From Paenibacillus pini JCM 16418 (lineage in GTDB: Bacteria; Bacillota; Bacilli; Paenibacillales; Paenibacillaceae), in NCBI RefSeq assembly GCF_000576305.1, contig NZ_BAVZ01000013.1, forward strand, positions 46,286 through 110,285: DNA of 64,000 bases, in the 5' to 3' direction. The notes below the pieces were generated by a model. That model was not told the origin of the DNA and searched no databases. It saw only the letters and a program-made list of their open reading frames with translations. The position numbers were made by a program, and so were the translations under genes. Below are positions 27,999 through 35,968 of the stretch, in pieces (within the stretch, counting starts at the first letter, position 1; each line of letters starts with the position of its first letter).

Positions 27999-28142
27999 TC
28001 AGCGTTTTTGACTCATTTTCTCATGTAATACCTCTTTAAAGCTAAGGGGTTTCTCATTACTTTGATCCTTCTTTTGCTGGCTCAGTACCTGGGGTCTTGG
28101 AAAGGAATGATGAAAAGGCATCATTCCGGAAACGTTCATCAT
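27999..28142 (-). CDS. Small uncharacterised protein, 47 residues
   Basis: Starting at ATG 28142 with AGAGGAG nine nucleotides upstream, this frame encodes a basic, His/Pro-containing N-terminus (GMMPFHHSFPRP) and an amphipathic end PLSFKEVLHEKMSQKR. It stops 28 nt before a perfect terminator. The clear ribosome site and adjacent terminator support a real gene. I do not recognise the family; the SFKEVL-like ending occurs in several flagellar small proteins, but no other flagellar gene is present. Confidence 0.55.
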   Translation of the reverse strand: MMNVSGMMPFHHSFPRPQVLSQQKKDQSNEKPLSFKEVLHEKMSQKR

Positions 28143-28414
28143 CTTTTGTTTCTCCTCTCGCAAATCCGGATATATCCGCTTCTTTAGTTTCTTTGTTATT
28201 TGTTACCCGCATACGGCGAATATAAAACGTATATTACGTTTTTTGGTACATTGGTCGGATTATTTGTAGGGCTATCGTATGAGTATAGGACTCACACCGA
28301 TACACTTCCGTTAACAATGGATACCTATTCTAAAAAAGGAACAGTTCTACACATAGTACCTTGCAAAGCATAGTACTGAATGATATGATATTGGCGAAGG
28401 GAGCGAACAGATGA
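28143..28414. other. Intergenic region with an open 57-codon stretch, possible gene remnant
   Basis: On the plus strand, codons 28200-28373 are open and encode a hydrophobic segment (YITFFGTLVGLFVGLSYEYR) followed by a polar tail. It lacks an ATG and a ribosome site. It resembles the end of a multi-pass membrane protein, possibly a PAP2-type phosphatase, but this is weak. The region must also hold the promoters of the 47-residue gene (minus) and the padR gene (plus). Confidence 0.25.
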
Positions 28415-28759
28415 ATGGAAATGTCAGAATGGACTTCACAAGTTCGCAGAGGCATATTAGAGTTTTGTATTTTGCAACTTATCGGCAAGGAGCCTAGATA
28501 CGGTTATGAACTGGTGACTTTGTTGGATCGATGGGAGCCACTGGCGGTGACGGAAGGAACACTATACCCGTTGCTAAGACGGCTACTCAAAGACAATTAT
28601 ATTGAATCATTTTGGAAAGAATCAGAATCTGGACCCCCGCGTAAATACTATAGCTTGACTACTTCAGGGCGACATTTAATGGATATGATGTCAGTAGAAT
28701 GGAGCAAAATTAGCGGTGCTGTCGGACAAATTGAATGGTTTGGAGGAGAAGGTTCATGA
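28415..28759 (+). CDS. PadR family transcriptional regulator
   Basis: 114 residues with the PadR winged helix: RRGILEFCILQLIGKEPRYGYEL (central part FCILQLIGKEPRYGYEL, about residues 12-33), TEGTLYPLLRRLLKDNYIES as the recognition region, and the wing PPRKYYSLTTSGRHLM. PadR proteins are ligand-responsive repressors. Its stop overlaps the next gene's start (ATGA at 28756), a HAAS-domain protein, a common pairing. A second PadR-HAAS pair lies at 57189-58083. Confidence 0.88.
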   Translation: MEMSEWTSQVRRGILEFCILQLIGKEPRYGYELVTLLDRWEPLAVTEGTLYPLLRRLLKDNYIESFWKESESGPPRKYYSLTTSGRHLMDMMSVEWSKISGAVGQIEWFGGEGS

Positions 28760-29325
28760 TTAGTTCACATGGAATGGCATACCTTGAGAAACTGAACAGA
28801 TATTTGGTGAAGCTTCCGGAAGAAGAAAGAATTGATGCGGTTAGAGAGATTGAAAGTCATATTTCTGAAGGCATTGCGAATGGACAGCCAGAGGCAATGA
28901 TTCTGTCACGTCTCGGGGATCCCCTGAAGCTAGCTAAGGCATATCGGAGTGAGCATATCATGGGGCTTAAGGGAGTAAAATCCTTCAAGGATGTTCTTAC
29001 TTTAATTGGATTTTATTGTACCACGGGTCTTCTCAGTGTAATCGTGATTCCGGTGCTAGCTGTATTTGCTTATGGTTTTGGTTTTTGTACTGTACTTACG
29101 CTACTTGCAGGAGTTCTGCGTACGTTTGGAGCGACTTGGATTAATATGAATATTGGTCCCGGCTTAGAGATCCCATCTGAGTACAGTATGATATTCTCTC
29201 TTGTAGTGGGTGCAATTATCGGAGGAATAGCGTATTTGAGTTATAAGTACTTGCGTAAATATATGGTGTTTCTATCCGCACAATACAGACGATCGTTGCC
29301 AGGCAATCATTCGATGAGGGCTTAG
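28756..29325 (+). CDS. HAAS domain (DUF1700-like) membrane protein, PadR partner
   Basis: 189 residues from ATG 28756, with GGAGGAGAAGG upstream. The N-terminal helical HAAS signature reads YLEKLNRYLVKLPEEERIDA and EIESHISEG, then ILSRLGDPLKLAKAYRSEH (about residues 52-70). Two or three membrane segments follow (about 87-120 and 147-168). HAAS domains are thought to signal or adapt between membrane proteins and PadR repressors. The start overlaps the PadR stop, so the pair is co-translated. Confidence 0.82.
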   Translation: MISSHGMAYLEKLNRYLVKLPEEERIDAVREIESHISEGIANGQPEAMILSRLGDPLKLAKAYRSEHIMGLKGVKSFKDVLTLIGFYCTTGLLSVIVIPVLAVFAYGFGFCTVLTLLAGVLRTFGATWINMNIGPGLEIPSEYSMIFSLVVGAIIGGIAYLSYKYLRKYMVFLSAQYRRSLPGNHSMRA

Positions 29326-29407
29326 CTAAAAGAATGATAAGGAAATGAAGGGCTATCGTTATTATGGGAAATAACCCGAATAAGGAATAGTCTTTTTTAT
29401 GTTTTGA

Positions 29408-29426
29408 TACGACATTTTATGTCGTA
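29408..29426. promoter_or_regulatory. Perfect 8-bp inverted repeat before the zinc-ribbon gene
   Basis: TACGACAT-TTT-ATGTCGTA lies just upstream of TATAAT (29437-29442), in a position to overlap the -35 region. It is a candidate operator for an unidentified regulator. Confidence 0.4.
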
Positions 29427-29500
29427 CCTGGTCATTTATAATGGGGAAGTCAAGTGCTTAGCATTTGTATATGAACTATGAAATGAGGTTTCTGAGCAGT

Positions 29501-29692
29501 ATGGCAAAGACAAAAAGAGGAAGAATTCTGTGGAGTTTGCCTTCAAGGGGGCGTGGAACTTGTCCCGTATGTAGCGCAACCCGAATTAAACTGTTGTATC
29601 CACGTACTGATGCCAATGGGACGGCAGTTAAGGTATGTAAAAGGTGCTATAAAGCACCACAATCTCGCCTTGATGCAATTACGACAAGTTAG
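29501..29692 (+). CDS. Small basic zinc-ribbon-like protein
   Basis: 63 residues if started at ATG 29501 (in-frame starts also at 29465 TTG and 29471 ATG). It is very basic at the N-terminus (MAKTKRGRILW) and has two CXXC knuckles, CPVC and CKRC, 24 residues apart (first cysteine to first cysteine), as in a zinc ribbon. It may bind RNA or the ribosome, but I do not recognise a named family. It sits alone downstream of the PadR-HAAS pair, with a palindrome and TATAAT upstream. Confidence 0.6.
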   Translation: MAKTKRGRILWSLPSRGRGTCPVCSATRIKLLYPRTDANGTAVKVCKRCYKAPQSRLDAITTS

Positions 29693-29708
29693 GTAAACAA
29701 TGAAGTTG

Positions 29709-29747
29709 ATCGCCCGTTTTCCTGCATAGGGATAACGGGTGATTTTG
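29709..29747 (+). terminator. Possible terminator after the zinc-ribbon gene
   Basis: CGCCCGTT pairs with AACGGGTG across a 15-20 nt loop and is followed by ATTTT. The T tract is short. Confidence 0.4.
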
Positions 29748-29832
29748 CGAAAACCGCTTGTCAGTCGAAGTGCGGAATGTTCTAATCATCATAAGGATGA
29801 ATTAACGGGGATATGAAAGAGGGGGAGATGCA

Positions 29833-30759
29833 ATGAGCAATATGCACCGCGTTCAGTGGTTTGATCAGCAGATCAGGGAAGGTAATTATCCCAATAGCCA
29901 GCGGCTTGCTTATCAATTTGAAATCTCCAGACGCCAAGCTCAGCGTGATATTGAATACTTGGAAATATCGCTGCGCGCTCCGTTGATGTATGTTGCGAAG
30001 CATCGCGGCTATATCTATGAGGATAAGACTTTTGTATTGCCTCATTTATATATGACCGAAGAGGAAAAGGATGTTCTACGTTACCTTTCTTATCGATACC
30101 GACATTACTATGATGATCACAACAGTTCTGTGCAGCGCGTTGCTCATTTATTGAGTAGATTTACGGATGAGGATGAAGAACCTCTAAAATCCAGTAGGTT
30201 ACCTTTATTCAGTGCTAATCCACGGCTAATGCAGTATATGCAGTTGCTATCCTATGCAATAAAAGAGCATGTTGTTGTTCAGATCAGCTATAAAGTGGAA
30301 GGTAAAGTATCTCAATTACATATCTGCCCGTTAAAGTTCGTTTCTAAATATAATGCAGATTACATTACAGCTAACTGTGTCCAACAATCTCAACGTATGA
30401 GCTTTCGTTTAGACTGTATTGAAAGTCTAATTGTCACAAAGCAGTCTTTCACTCTGTCTTTACATGACATGGACGATGAAGTGGATGCATCGCTTCCAGT
30501 ACATAAACCATTTACAGCTAGAGTGAAGTTTCAGGGCGTTCTTTCTGAGGAAACATGGAATGGATACCCATATCAGCTTGTACAAGAGAACATCTACGAT
30601 ATTTATTTTTATGAGACGCAAGCCTTTCTTCAACAATTGATTGTAGCGGAGTGGACACAACTGTTGGCTCCGAAATGGCTCAAGGAAAAACTAGAGAATA
30701 CTTGCGTTCAAATGATGCAACGTTTGCAAAGTGGTGAGGAGAGGAGCATCGGCGGATGA
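29833..30759 (+). CDS. HTH/WYL-domain transcriptional regulator (YafY-like)
   Basis: 308 residues. An N-terminal HTH (RLAYQFEISRRQAQRDIEYL, about residues 24-43) matches the YafY/DeoR-like start, followed by a WYL domain (VVVQISYKVEGKVSQLHICPLKFVSKYNADYI, in parts at about 147-180) and a C-terminal WCX-like region. WYL regulators sense small ligands, often nucleic-acid-like, and control defence or DNA-damage genes. GGGGGAGATG precedes the ATG. Its stop overlaps the start of the next gene (ATGA at 30756), so it belongs with the two paralogues downstream. Confidence 0.85.
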   Translation: MSNMHRVQWFDQQIREGNYPNSQRLAYQFEISRRQAQRDIEYLEISLRAPLMYVAKHRGYIYEDKTFVLPHLYMTEEEKDVLRYLSYRYRHYYDDHNSSVQRVAHLLSRFTDEDEEPLKSSRLPLFSANPRLMQYMQLLSYAIKEHVVVQISYKVEGKVSQLHICPLKFVSKYNADYITANCVQQSQRMSFRLDCIESLIVTKQSFTLSLHDMDDEVDASLPVHKPFTARVKFQGVLSEETWNGYPYQLVQENIYDIYFYETQAFLQQLIVAEWTQLLAPKWLKEKLENTCVQMMQRLQSGEERSIGG

Positions 30760-31751
30760 CTAGCGTCTATCTAGAAGGAGTTCAGATGAAAAGGGAGTCT
30801 AAATCGTTCATAGATAGTCTGTATGCGATTCTTACAGCGGCTGATCTATTTAGTGGTCCTAAATACATGCTTTCCGGATTAAGTGGAATGGCTTTTAAAT
30901 TCAGCGTACACGAGCAGCTTTGGTTTATGTCCGTGAGTGCGTATGGAGAGTGGGGTACGGTACATCAGCCAGCTGTTGATAACCTTGGTCTATTTACCTC
31001 ATATGATGGGGGAAGGAATAGGCACCCTACATTCCGGTATTACCAGCAGGATGCGGTACAGTGGATTAAAGCGAGTCTGGATCAGGGAATAGGTGTAATT
31101 TACTGGATACCGGAGTTTGGCGTTATTCATGGGTATGATGATGAGGACGAAATATTTTGGGTGCAGAACGGTGTGAACGCTGGGAGTCAAGTTGTACTAT
31201 ACGATAATTTGGGTATTAACAGCACACCATTCTGGTATGTTCAAATGGTAGGTGGGAAAGTTGAAGTTCCTGTGGAGGTAGCCATTCTAGAAGCCATTCG
31301 GATGGCGATCGATGACTGGGATACAGATCACATACTTTCAAATGCTTCAGTTGCTACAGGCAGAATGGCATATACATTCCTTATTCGTGCGTTAAATTTA
31401 GAGTCTTTTGATGAAAAAGGTGCTGTATATATTTTGAGATCCTACCAATATTCGAGATCGGAAATCCGTGATTTTCTTCAGGAAGCTTGTTTACATTTAG
31501 GTGGATTACAAGAAGCACTATCTTCATATGACCAGTTAAATGAGATTGTGGTTCCAGTGCAGACATATATGATTATGCAAGATGGACACCGTAAAATAGA
31601 TCGTAGACGAATACCAGAGCTGGTAGAAATACTTATACAAGCAACAGCGTTAGAAGAGGAGGCGATGAGGGTATTTCGGCATATTTCGTCTCAGTATCCA
31701 GATCCAATTCGTTCTACTGTACCTCGGTGGGGGAAACATACGCCCCGATAG
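30756..31751 (+). CDS. C39/BtrH_N-like protein, apparently catalytically inactive, first of two paralogues
   Basis: 331 residues, not a member of a family I can name with certainty. The layout recalls the BtrH N-terminal (papain/C39-like) domain: an early LEGVQMKRESKSFIDSLYA (residues 6-24), MLSGLSGMAFKFSV (38-51), then GVIHGYDDEDEIFWV near 121-135 with a His, and a helical C-terminal half. BtrH enzymes use a Cys after GxH; here Met occupies that place. The start at 30756 overlaps the WYL stop and matches the paralogue's N-terminus; ATG 30786 has a strong AGAAGGAG but lies inside the conserved LEG region. Confidence 0.6.
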   Translation: MTSVYLEGVQMKRESKSFIDSLYAILTAADLFSGPKYMLSGLSGMAFKFSVHEQLWFMSVSAYGEWGTVHQPAVDNLGLFTSYDGGRNRHPTFRYYQQDAVQWIKASLDQGIGVIYWIPEFGVIHGYDDEDEIFWVQNGVNAGSQVVLYDNLGINSTPFWYVQMVGGKVEVPVEVAILEAIRMAIDDWDTDHILSNASVATGRMAYTFLIRALNLESFDEKGAVYILRSYQYSRSEIRDFLQEACLHLGGLQEALSSYDQLNEIVVPVQTYMIMQDGHRKIDRRRIPELVEILIQATALEEEAMRVFRHISSQYPDPIRSTVPRWGKHTPR

Positions 31752-31786
31752 ATTGATGGAGGTTAAGGTAGTAAAGGAGTGGTTAT

Positions 31787-32773
31787 ATGAAAACGCATAT
31801 ACTAGAAGGATTACATATGAAGTCTGAGTCTATGTCCTATATTGATGCTCTGCATGCTATTGTGGATTATCAAGGTTGGAATAAAAAATCTAAAGCGATG
31901 TTATCGGGAATGACGGTCACGGGTTTTCGTTTCACGGTCAATCGGAATCTATTTGAAGAGTCTTCCACGGCATACAACTGGATGGCAGAAAACTTACTGG
32001 CTGCTGATTTTATAGGCATAACTGCATCCCAACAAGCTGGGTTTTCGTTTAGCGCCACCTTCCCATTATATCAAGCTTATGCTGTTCAGAGTATGAAGGA
32101 CTCGATCGATCAGCAAAGGGGGTCCATCATATGGAAAGATCAATTTGTTATTGTCACTGGCTATGATGATGAGCAGCAGTCATTGTATTATTCCGATGGG
32201 AATATGCCAGGGCTACAACGGTTATCATACGCTGAATTTGGGCGTAATGATGCCCCGTATTGGTATTTTCAAGTGTTGGAAGAACAGATTGAGCTTGATG
32301 AGATTGGGATTTATCAGGAATCTTTAATGCAGGCTATTTATAAATGGGAGACTCATGATCCGATGCTTCCATCATCAGAATATGCTTGTGGCCGTGCTGC
32401 CTATGAAGCGATGATTGTTGCCTTAGAGAGTGGAGTGTATGATCATGTTGGGGTACAGAGAGTCATTCAAGATTATGCAGCTTCGAAAAGAGATATAGGC
32501 ATCTATATGAGCCAATTGAGTAGACAGTGGACAGAGCTTCATCCAGCTTCACTACATTACCAATATGTATCAGATAATTTTGAGAAGATGGCTCTTGTCG
32601 TTCAGGAACTAAATTTTGAAAATCATTTGGCTGTGAGAATAAAGAGTGTAGAGGAAGAACTGACTCAACATCTGATGAAGGCGGCATATCATGAAGAGCT
32701 TGCAGTTCAAGCGTTAAAGGAGTATATGCAGGAGCGTGTCGTCAATCGTGCTCAAGATATTGGATTAAGATAA
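31787..32773 (+). CDS. C39/BtrH_N-like protein, apparently catalytically inactive, second paralogue
   Basis: 328 residues, clearly homologous to the preceding product: ILEGLHMKSESMSYIDALHA, MLSGMTVTGFRFTV, TGYDDEQQSLYY, DAPYWYFQV, and a matching helical C-terminus (EYACGRAAYEAMIVAL). The Cys position again carries Met (GLHM), and the His of the first paralogue's HGYDDE is Thr here, so catalysis is unlikely. AAGGAG lies seven nucleotides before ATG 31787, 35 nt after the previous stop. It may bind a ligand or peptide under control of the WYL regulator; this is inference. Confidence 0.6.
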   Translation: MKTHILEGLHMKSESMSYIDALHAIVDYQGWNKKSKAMLSGMTVTGFRFTVNRNLFEESSTAYNWMAENLLAADFIGITASQQAGFSFSATFPLYQAYAVQSMKDSIDQQRGSIIWKDQFVIVTGYDDEQQSLYYSDGNMPGLQRLSYAEFGRNDAPYWYFQVLEEQIELDEIGIYQESLMQAIYKWETHDPMLPSSEYACGRAAYEAMIVALESGVYDHVGVQRVIQDYAASKRDIGIYMSQLSRQWTELHPASLHYQYVSDNFEKMALVVQELNFENHLAVRIKSVEEELTQHLMKAAYHEELAVQALKEYMQERVVNRAQDIGLR

Positions 32774-32799
32774 AAGCGCTATGGTTTGTGATATAAAAT

Positions 32800-32846
32800 A
32801 AAAAGAGACTCCCGTCAGCAGTTTACAGCTGACGGGAGTCTCTTTT
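32800..32846. terminator. Bidirectional terminator between the C39-like gene and acnA
   Basis: AAAAAGAGACTCCCGTCAGC pairs with its complement around AGTTTACA, giving a long GC-rich stem with A and T flanks between convergent genes. Confidence 0.92.
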
Positions 32847-32858
32847 GTAATACCGATA

Positions 32859-35582
32859 TTATGATTGTTTTTGATTAGCAATCATTTGACGTAATACGGT
32901 TTGCAGGATACCACCATTACGGTAGTAGTCGACATCAACCATGCTGTCGAGACGAGCAGTTACTGTGAATTCGAACTTGGTGCCGTCTTCACGAGTTGCT
33001 GTAACCTTAACGTTCTCACCTGGTTTAATATCATTGCTTAGACCATTGATATCGAAAGTTTCTCTACCGTTCAGTCCAAGGCTCTTCCAGCCATGACCTT
33101 CTTGGAATTGAAGTGGCAGAACGCCCATACCAACCAAGTTACTACGGTGAATACGTTCAAAGCTCTCTGCGATAACTGCCTTCGCACCAAGTAGGTAGGT
33201 ACCTTTTGCAGCCCAGTCACGGGAACTTCCTGTTCCGTACTCTTTACCAGCAATAACGATAAGGTTCTGACCGTTATCTTGATACTTCATCGAAGCATCA
33301 TAGATCGACATCACTTCATCTGTTGTTAGGTAAGTCGTTACGCCGCCCTCAGTTCCAGGTGCAACCTGGTTACGAATACGGATGTTAGCAAATGTACCTC
33401 TCATCATCACTTCATGGTTACCACGACGGGAACCGTATGAGTTAAAGTCTTTGCGCTCAACGCCATGATCTTTCAAATACAGACCCGCTGGGCTAGTTGG
33501 TGAAATGTTACCCGCAGGAGAGATATGGTCTGTTGTTACAGAGTCACCAAGCAGAGCTAGTACCTTCGCTTGATTAATATCTTGAATATCGTTCAGATCG
33601 GCGCCCAAATTCTCGAAGAATGGTGGGTTTGCAATGTAAGTGGACTTGTCATCCCACTCATATAGTTCGCCTTCTGGAACTGGAATCGCATTCCAGCGCT
33701 CGTTAGCTGTAAATACATTTTCATATTTACGACGGAACATTTCAGCGCTCAAGGACTGAGCAATAGCTTCTTTGATTTCAGCAGAAGTTGGCCAGATGTC
33801 CTTCAAATATACAGGCTCGTTGTTTGGATCGTAGCCGATCGGATCATTCTGTAGATCGATGTTAACCGTTCCTGCTAGAGCGTAAGCAACAACGAGTGGC
33901 GGTGAAGCCAAATAGTTAGCTTTTACCTGAGCGTGAACACGGCCTTCAAAGTTACGGTTACCTGACAGCACAGCAGCAACGGTCATGTCATTATCTGTGA
34001 TCGCTTGGCTAACTTCATCCGGCAACGGACCGGAGTTACCGATACAAGTCGCACAGCCGTAACCTGCAACGTAGAATCCAAGAGATTCTAATGGCTTAAG
34101 CAAATCAGCCTTCTCCAAATATTCCGTAACAACAAGGGAACCTGGTGTCAAACTGCTCTTCACGTATCCTGGTTTCTTAAGGCCGCGTGCTACGGCTTTC
34201 TTAGCCAGAATTCCTGCGCCCACCATAACGCTTGGGTTCGATGTGTTCGTACAGCTTGTAATCGCAGCAATCACGACAGCACCTGCACTCATTTCACTTG
34301 TAGAACCATCTTTATGTTTTACAGGTACGACTTCTTCAATCTTAGCATCACTAAGACCGTAGCCACCTTTATCAACAGGAGTACGAACGATATCATTGAA
34401 AGAATCTTTCATGTTCGTAAGCTCAATGCGGTCCTGTGGACGCTTAGGTCCTGCAAGACTTGGTACAACGGAAGCGAGGTCAAGCTCGATGACAGCGCTG
34501 AATTCAGGATCTTCTGTTTCAGCAGTACGGAACATGTTCTGCGCTTTATAGTAAGCTTCAACGAGGTCAACTTGCTCATCCGTACGACCCGTACTACGAA
34601 GGTACGCAAGAGTCTCATCATCGACAGGGAAGAATCCAACCGTTGCGCCATACTCTGGAGCCATGTTGGCTACCGTTGCACGGTCAGCAAGGCTGATATT
34701 AGCAAGACCAGGGCCAAAGAACTCAACAAACTTACCTACAACACCCTTTTTACGAAGAATTTCCGTAACTGTAAGCGCCAGGTCTGTAGCTGTAGAACCT
34801 TCAGTCAAACTACCTGTTAATTTGAAACCAATAACATCAGGTGTTACGAAGTAAAGCGGTTGCCCAAGCATACCTGCTTCTGCTTCAATACCACCAACGC
34901 CCCAACCTACAACGCCAAGACCATTAATCATGGTTGTATGGGAATCCGTACCTACGAGGGAGTCAGGATATACGACAGTTTCGCCGTCAATTGTCTTCGT
35001 AGCAGCAACGGAAGCTAGATACTCCAAGTTTACTTGGTGAACGATACCTGTAGCTGGAGGAACAGCACGGAAGTTATTGAATGCCGTTTGTGCCCAGCGA
35101 AGGAAACGATAACGTTCTTCGTTACGTTCAAATTCAAGCTCCATGTTGTAGTTCAATGCTTCACTTGTACCAAAAGCATCAACCATAACGGAGTGGTCAA
35201 TAACGAGGTCAACCGGCACTAGCGGGTTAATTGATTTCGGATCTCCACCGGATTTTTTCACGGTGTCGCGCATAGCGGCAAGATCGACTACAACGGGAAC
35301 GCCAGTGAAATCTTGCAATACGATACGTGCAGGGATAAATGGAATTTCTTTGTTACTATCACGGTCTTCAGTCCATTTAGCCAACTGTGCTACATGCTCT
35401 TCTGTAATAGCACGTCCATCGAATTGACGTACAGCTGCTTCAAGCAATACTTTAATTGAGAATGGAAGTTTAGAAATATTGCCGAGTCCTTGCTCTTCCA
35501 GCGCTTGCAAGTTGTAGTAACGGTAGGACTTGCCGCCTACTTCTAGCGAGCGGGCTGTTGAGAATTGATCTTTTGCTGTCAT
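32859..35582 (-). CDS. acnA: Aconitate hydratase A
   Basis: 907 residues, the usual length of AcnA/IRP-type aconitase. 4Fe-4S ligands are seen in [13 protein letters not shown] (about residue 443) and [13 protein letters not shown] (about 509-512). Substrate loops include [21 protein letters not shown] near 210-230 and the swivel domain [20 protein letters not shown]. It isomerises citrate to isocitrate in the TCA cycle and can act as an RNA-binding regulator when the cluster is lost. AAGGAGG precedes the ATG. Its promoter (35762-35790) is followed by a palindrome shared with the iclR gene, suggesting repression by that or a related protein. Confidence 0.96.
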   Translation of the reverse strand: MTAKDQFSTARSLEVGGKSYRYYNLQALEEQGLGNISKLPFSIKVLLEAAVRQFDGRAITEEHVAQLAKWTEDRDSNKEIPFIPARIVLQDFTGVPVVVDLAAMRDTVKKSGGDPKSINPLVPVDLVIDHSVMVDAFGTSEALNYNMELEFERNEERYRFLRWAQTAFNNFRAVPPATGIVHQVNLEYLASVAATKTIDGETVVYPDSLVGTDSHTTMINGLGVVGWGVGGIEAEAGMLGQPLYFVTPDVIGFKLTGSLTEGSTATDLALTVTEILRKKGVVGKFVEFFGPGLANISLADRATVANMAPEYGATVGFFPVDDETLAYLRSTGRTDEQVDLVEAYYKAQNMFRTAETEDPEFSAVIELDLASVVPSLAGPKRPQDRIELTNMKDSFNDIVRTPVDKGGYGLSDAKIEEVVPVKHKDGSTSEMSAGAVVIAAITSCTNTSNPSVMVGAGILAKKAVARGLKKPGYVKSSLTPGSLVVTEYLEKADLLKPLESLGFYVAGYGCATCIGNSGPLPDEVSQAITDNDMTVAAVLSGNRNFEGRVHAQVKANYLASPPLVVAYALAGTVNIDLQNDPIGYDPNNEPVYLKDIWPTSAEIKEAIAQSLSAEMFRRKYENVFTANERWNAIPVPEGELYEWDDKSTYIANPPFFENLGADLNDIQDINQAKVLALLGDSVTTDHISPAGNISPTSPAGLYLKDHGVERKDFNSYGSRRGNHEVMMRGTFANIRIRNQVAPGTEGGVTTYLTTDEVMSIYDASMKYQDNGQNLIVIAGKEYGTGSSRDWAAKGTYLLGAKAVIAESFERIHRSNLVGMGVLPLQFQEGHGWKSLGLNGRETFDINGLSNDIKPGENVKVTATREDGTKFEFTVTARLDSMVDVDYYRNGGILQTVLRQMIANQKQS

Positions 35583-35713
35583 ACATGTACCTCCTTGAGT
35601 GTGGTCTCATTTTTCATAACAAGTATCAATGATTACATTAGCAGCGGCGTGCATGGTTGCGAATGCCCCGATCACAAACTTGTGAATGACAAACAGAGTA
35701 TCCTTGCGCCGAC

Positions 35714-35738
35714 TTACGTTTCATCTAGTGAAACGTAA
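35714..35738. promoter_or_regulatory. Perfect palindrome TTACGTTTCA-N5-TGAAACGTAA downstream of the acnA promoter
   Basis: Two perfect 10-bp arms with a 5-nt spacer (tctag) lie about 16-40 nt downstream of the predicted acnA transcription start, a repressor roadblock position. The core ACGTTTCA-N5-TGAAACRT is the same as at 23722-23742 before the IclR gene. Confidence 0.6.
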
Positions 35739-35761
35739 TTTCAAAATTGATCTTTGTATTA

Positions 35762-35790
35762 AGTATACCGTGTACACGTAGTGTAGTAAA
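35762..35790 (-). promoter_or_regulatory. Promoter of acnA
   Basis: On the minus strand, TTTACT (35785-35790) and TATACT (35762-35767) are separated by 17 nt, 180 nt upstream of the acnA start. The spacer holds a CGTGTACACG palindrome. Confidence 0.55.
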
Positions 35791-35968
35791 GAACTTTTTC
35801 CTTAATAAATAGCACATTTATAATAGATATATAGATGAAGCAGAAGCATGTCCTTTATTCTGAGTTCTCCAGTACATAGCAACGACTTTGTTTTCATATA
35901 TTGAAATATAACGACTTCATATTGGGTTTGAATTTCGGAGAAAAGATGGGTGAGAGGGGAAGAAGCAG

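Larger units (their letters stand above)
35583..35968. other. 386-nt divergent intergenic region between acnA and amidase gene
   Basis: It contains the acnA promoter and a shared palindrome (annotated separately). A CGTGTACACG palindrome (35769-35778) sits inside the acnA promoter spacer. No small gene or RNA was recognised. Confidence 0.6.

Noticed and set aside
34314..34820. 168-codon open frame antisense to acnA
   Set aside because: It lies wholly inside the aconitase gene, lacks a ribosome site and has no protein-like composition; it is a shadow of the conserved coding strand.
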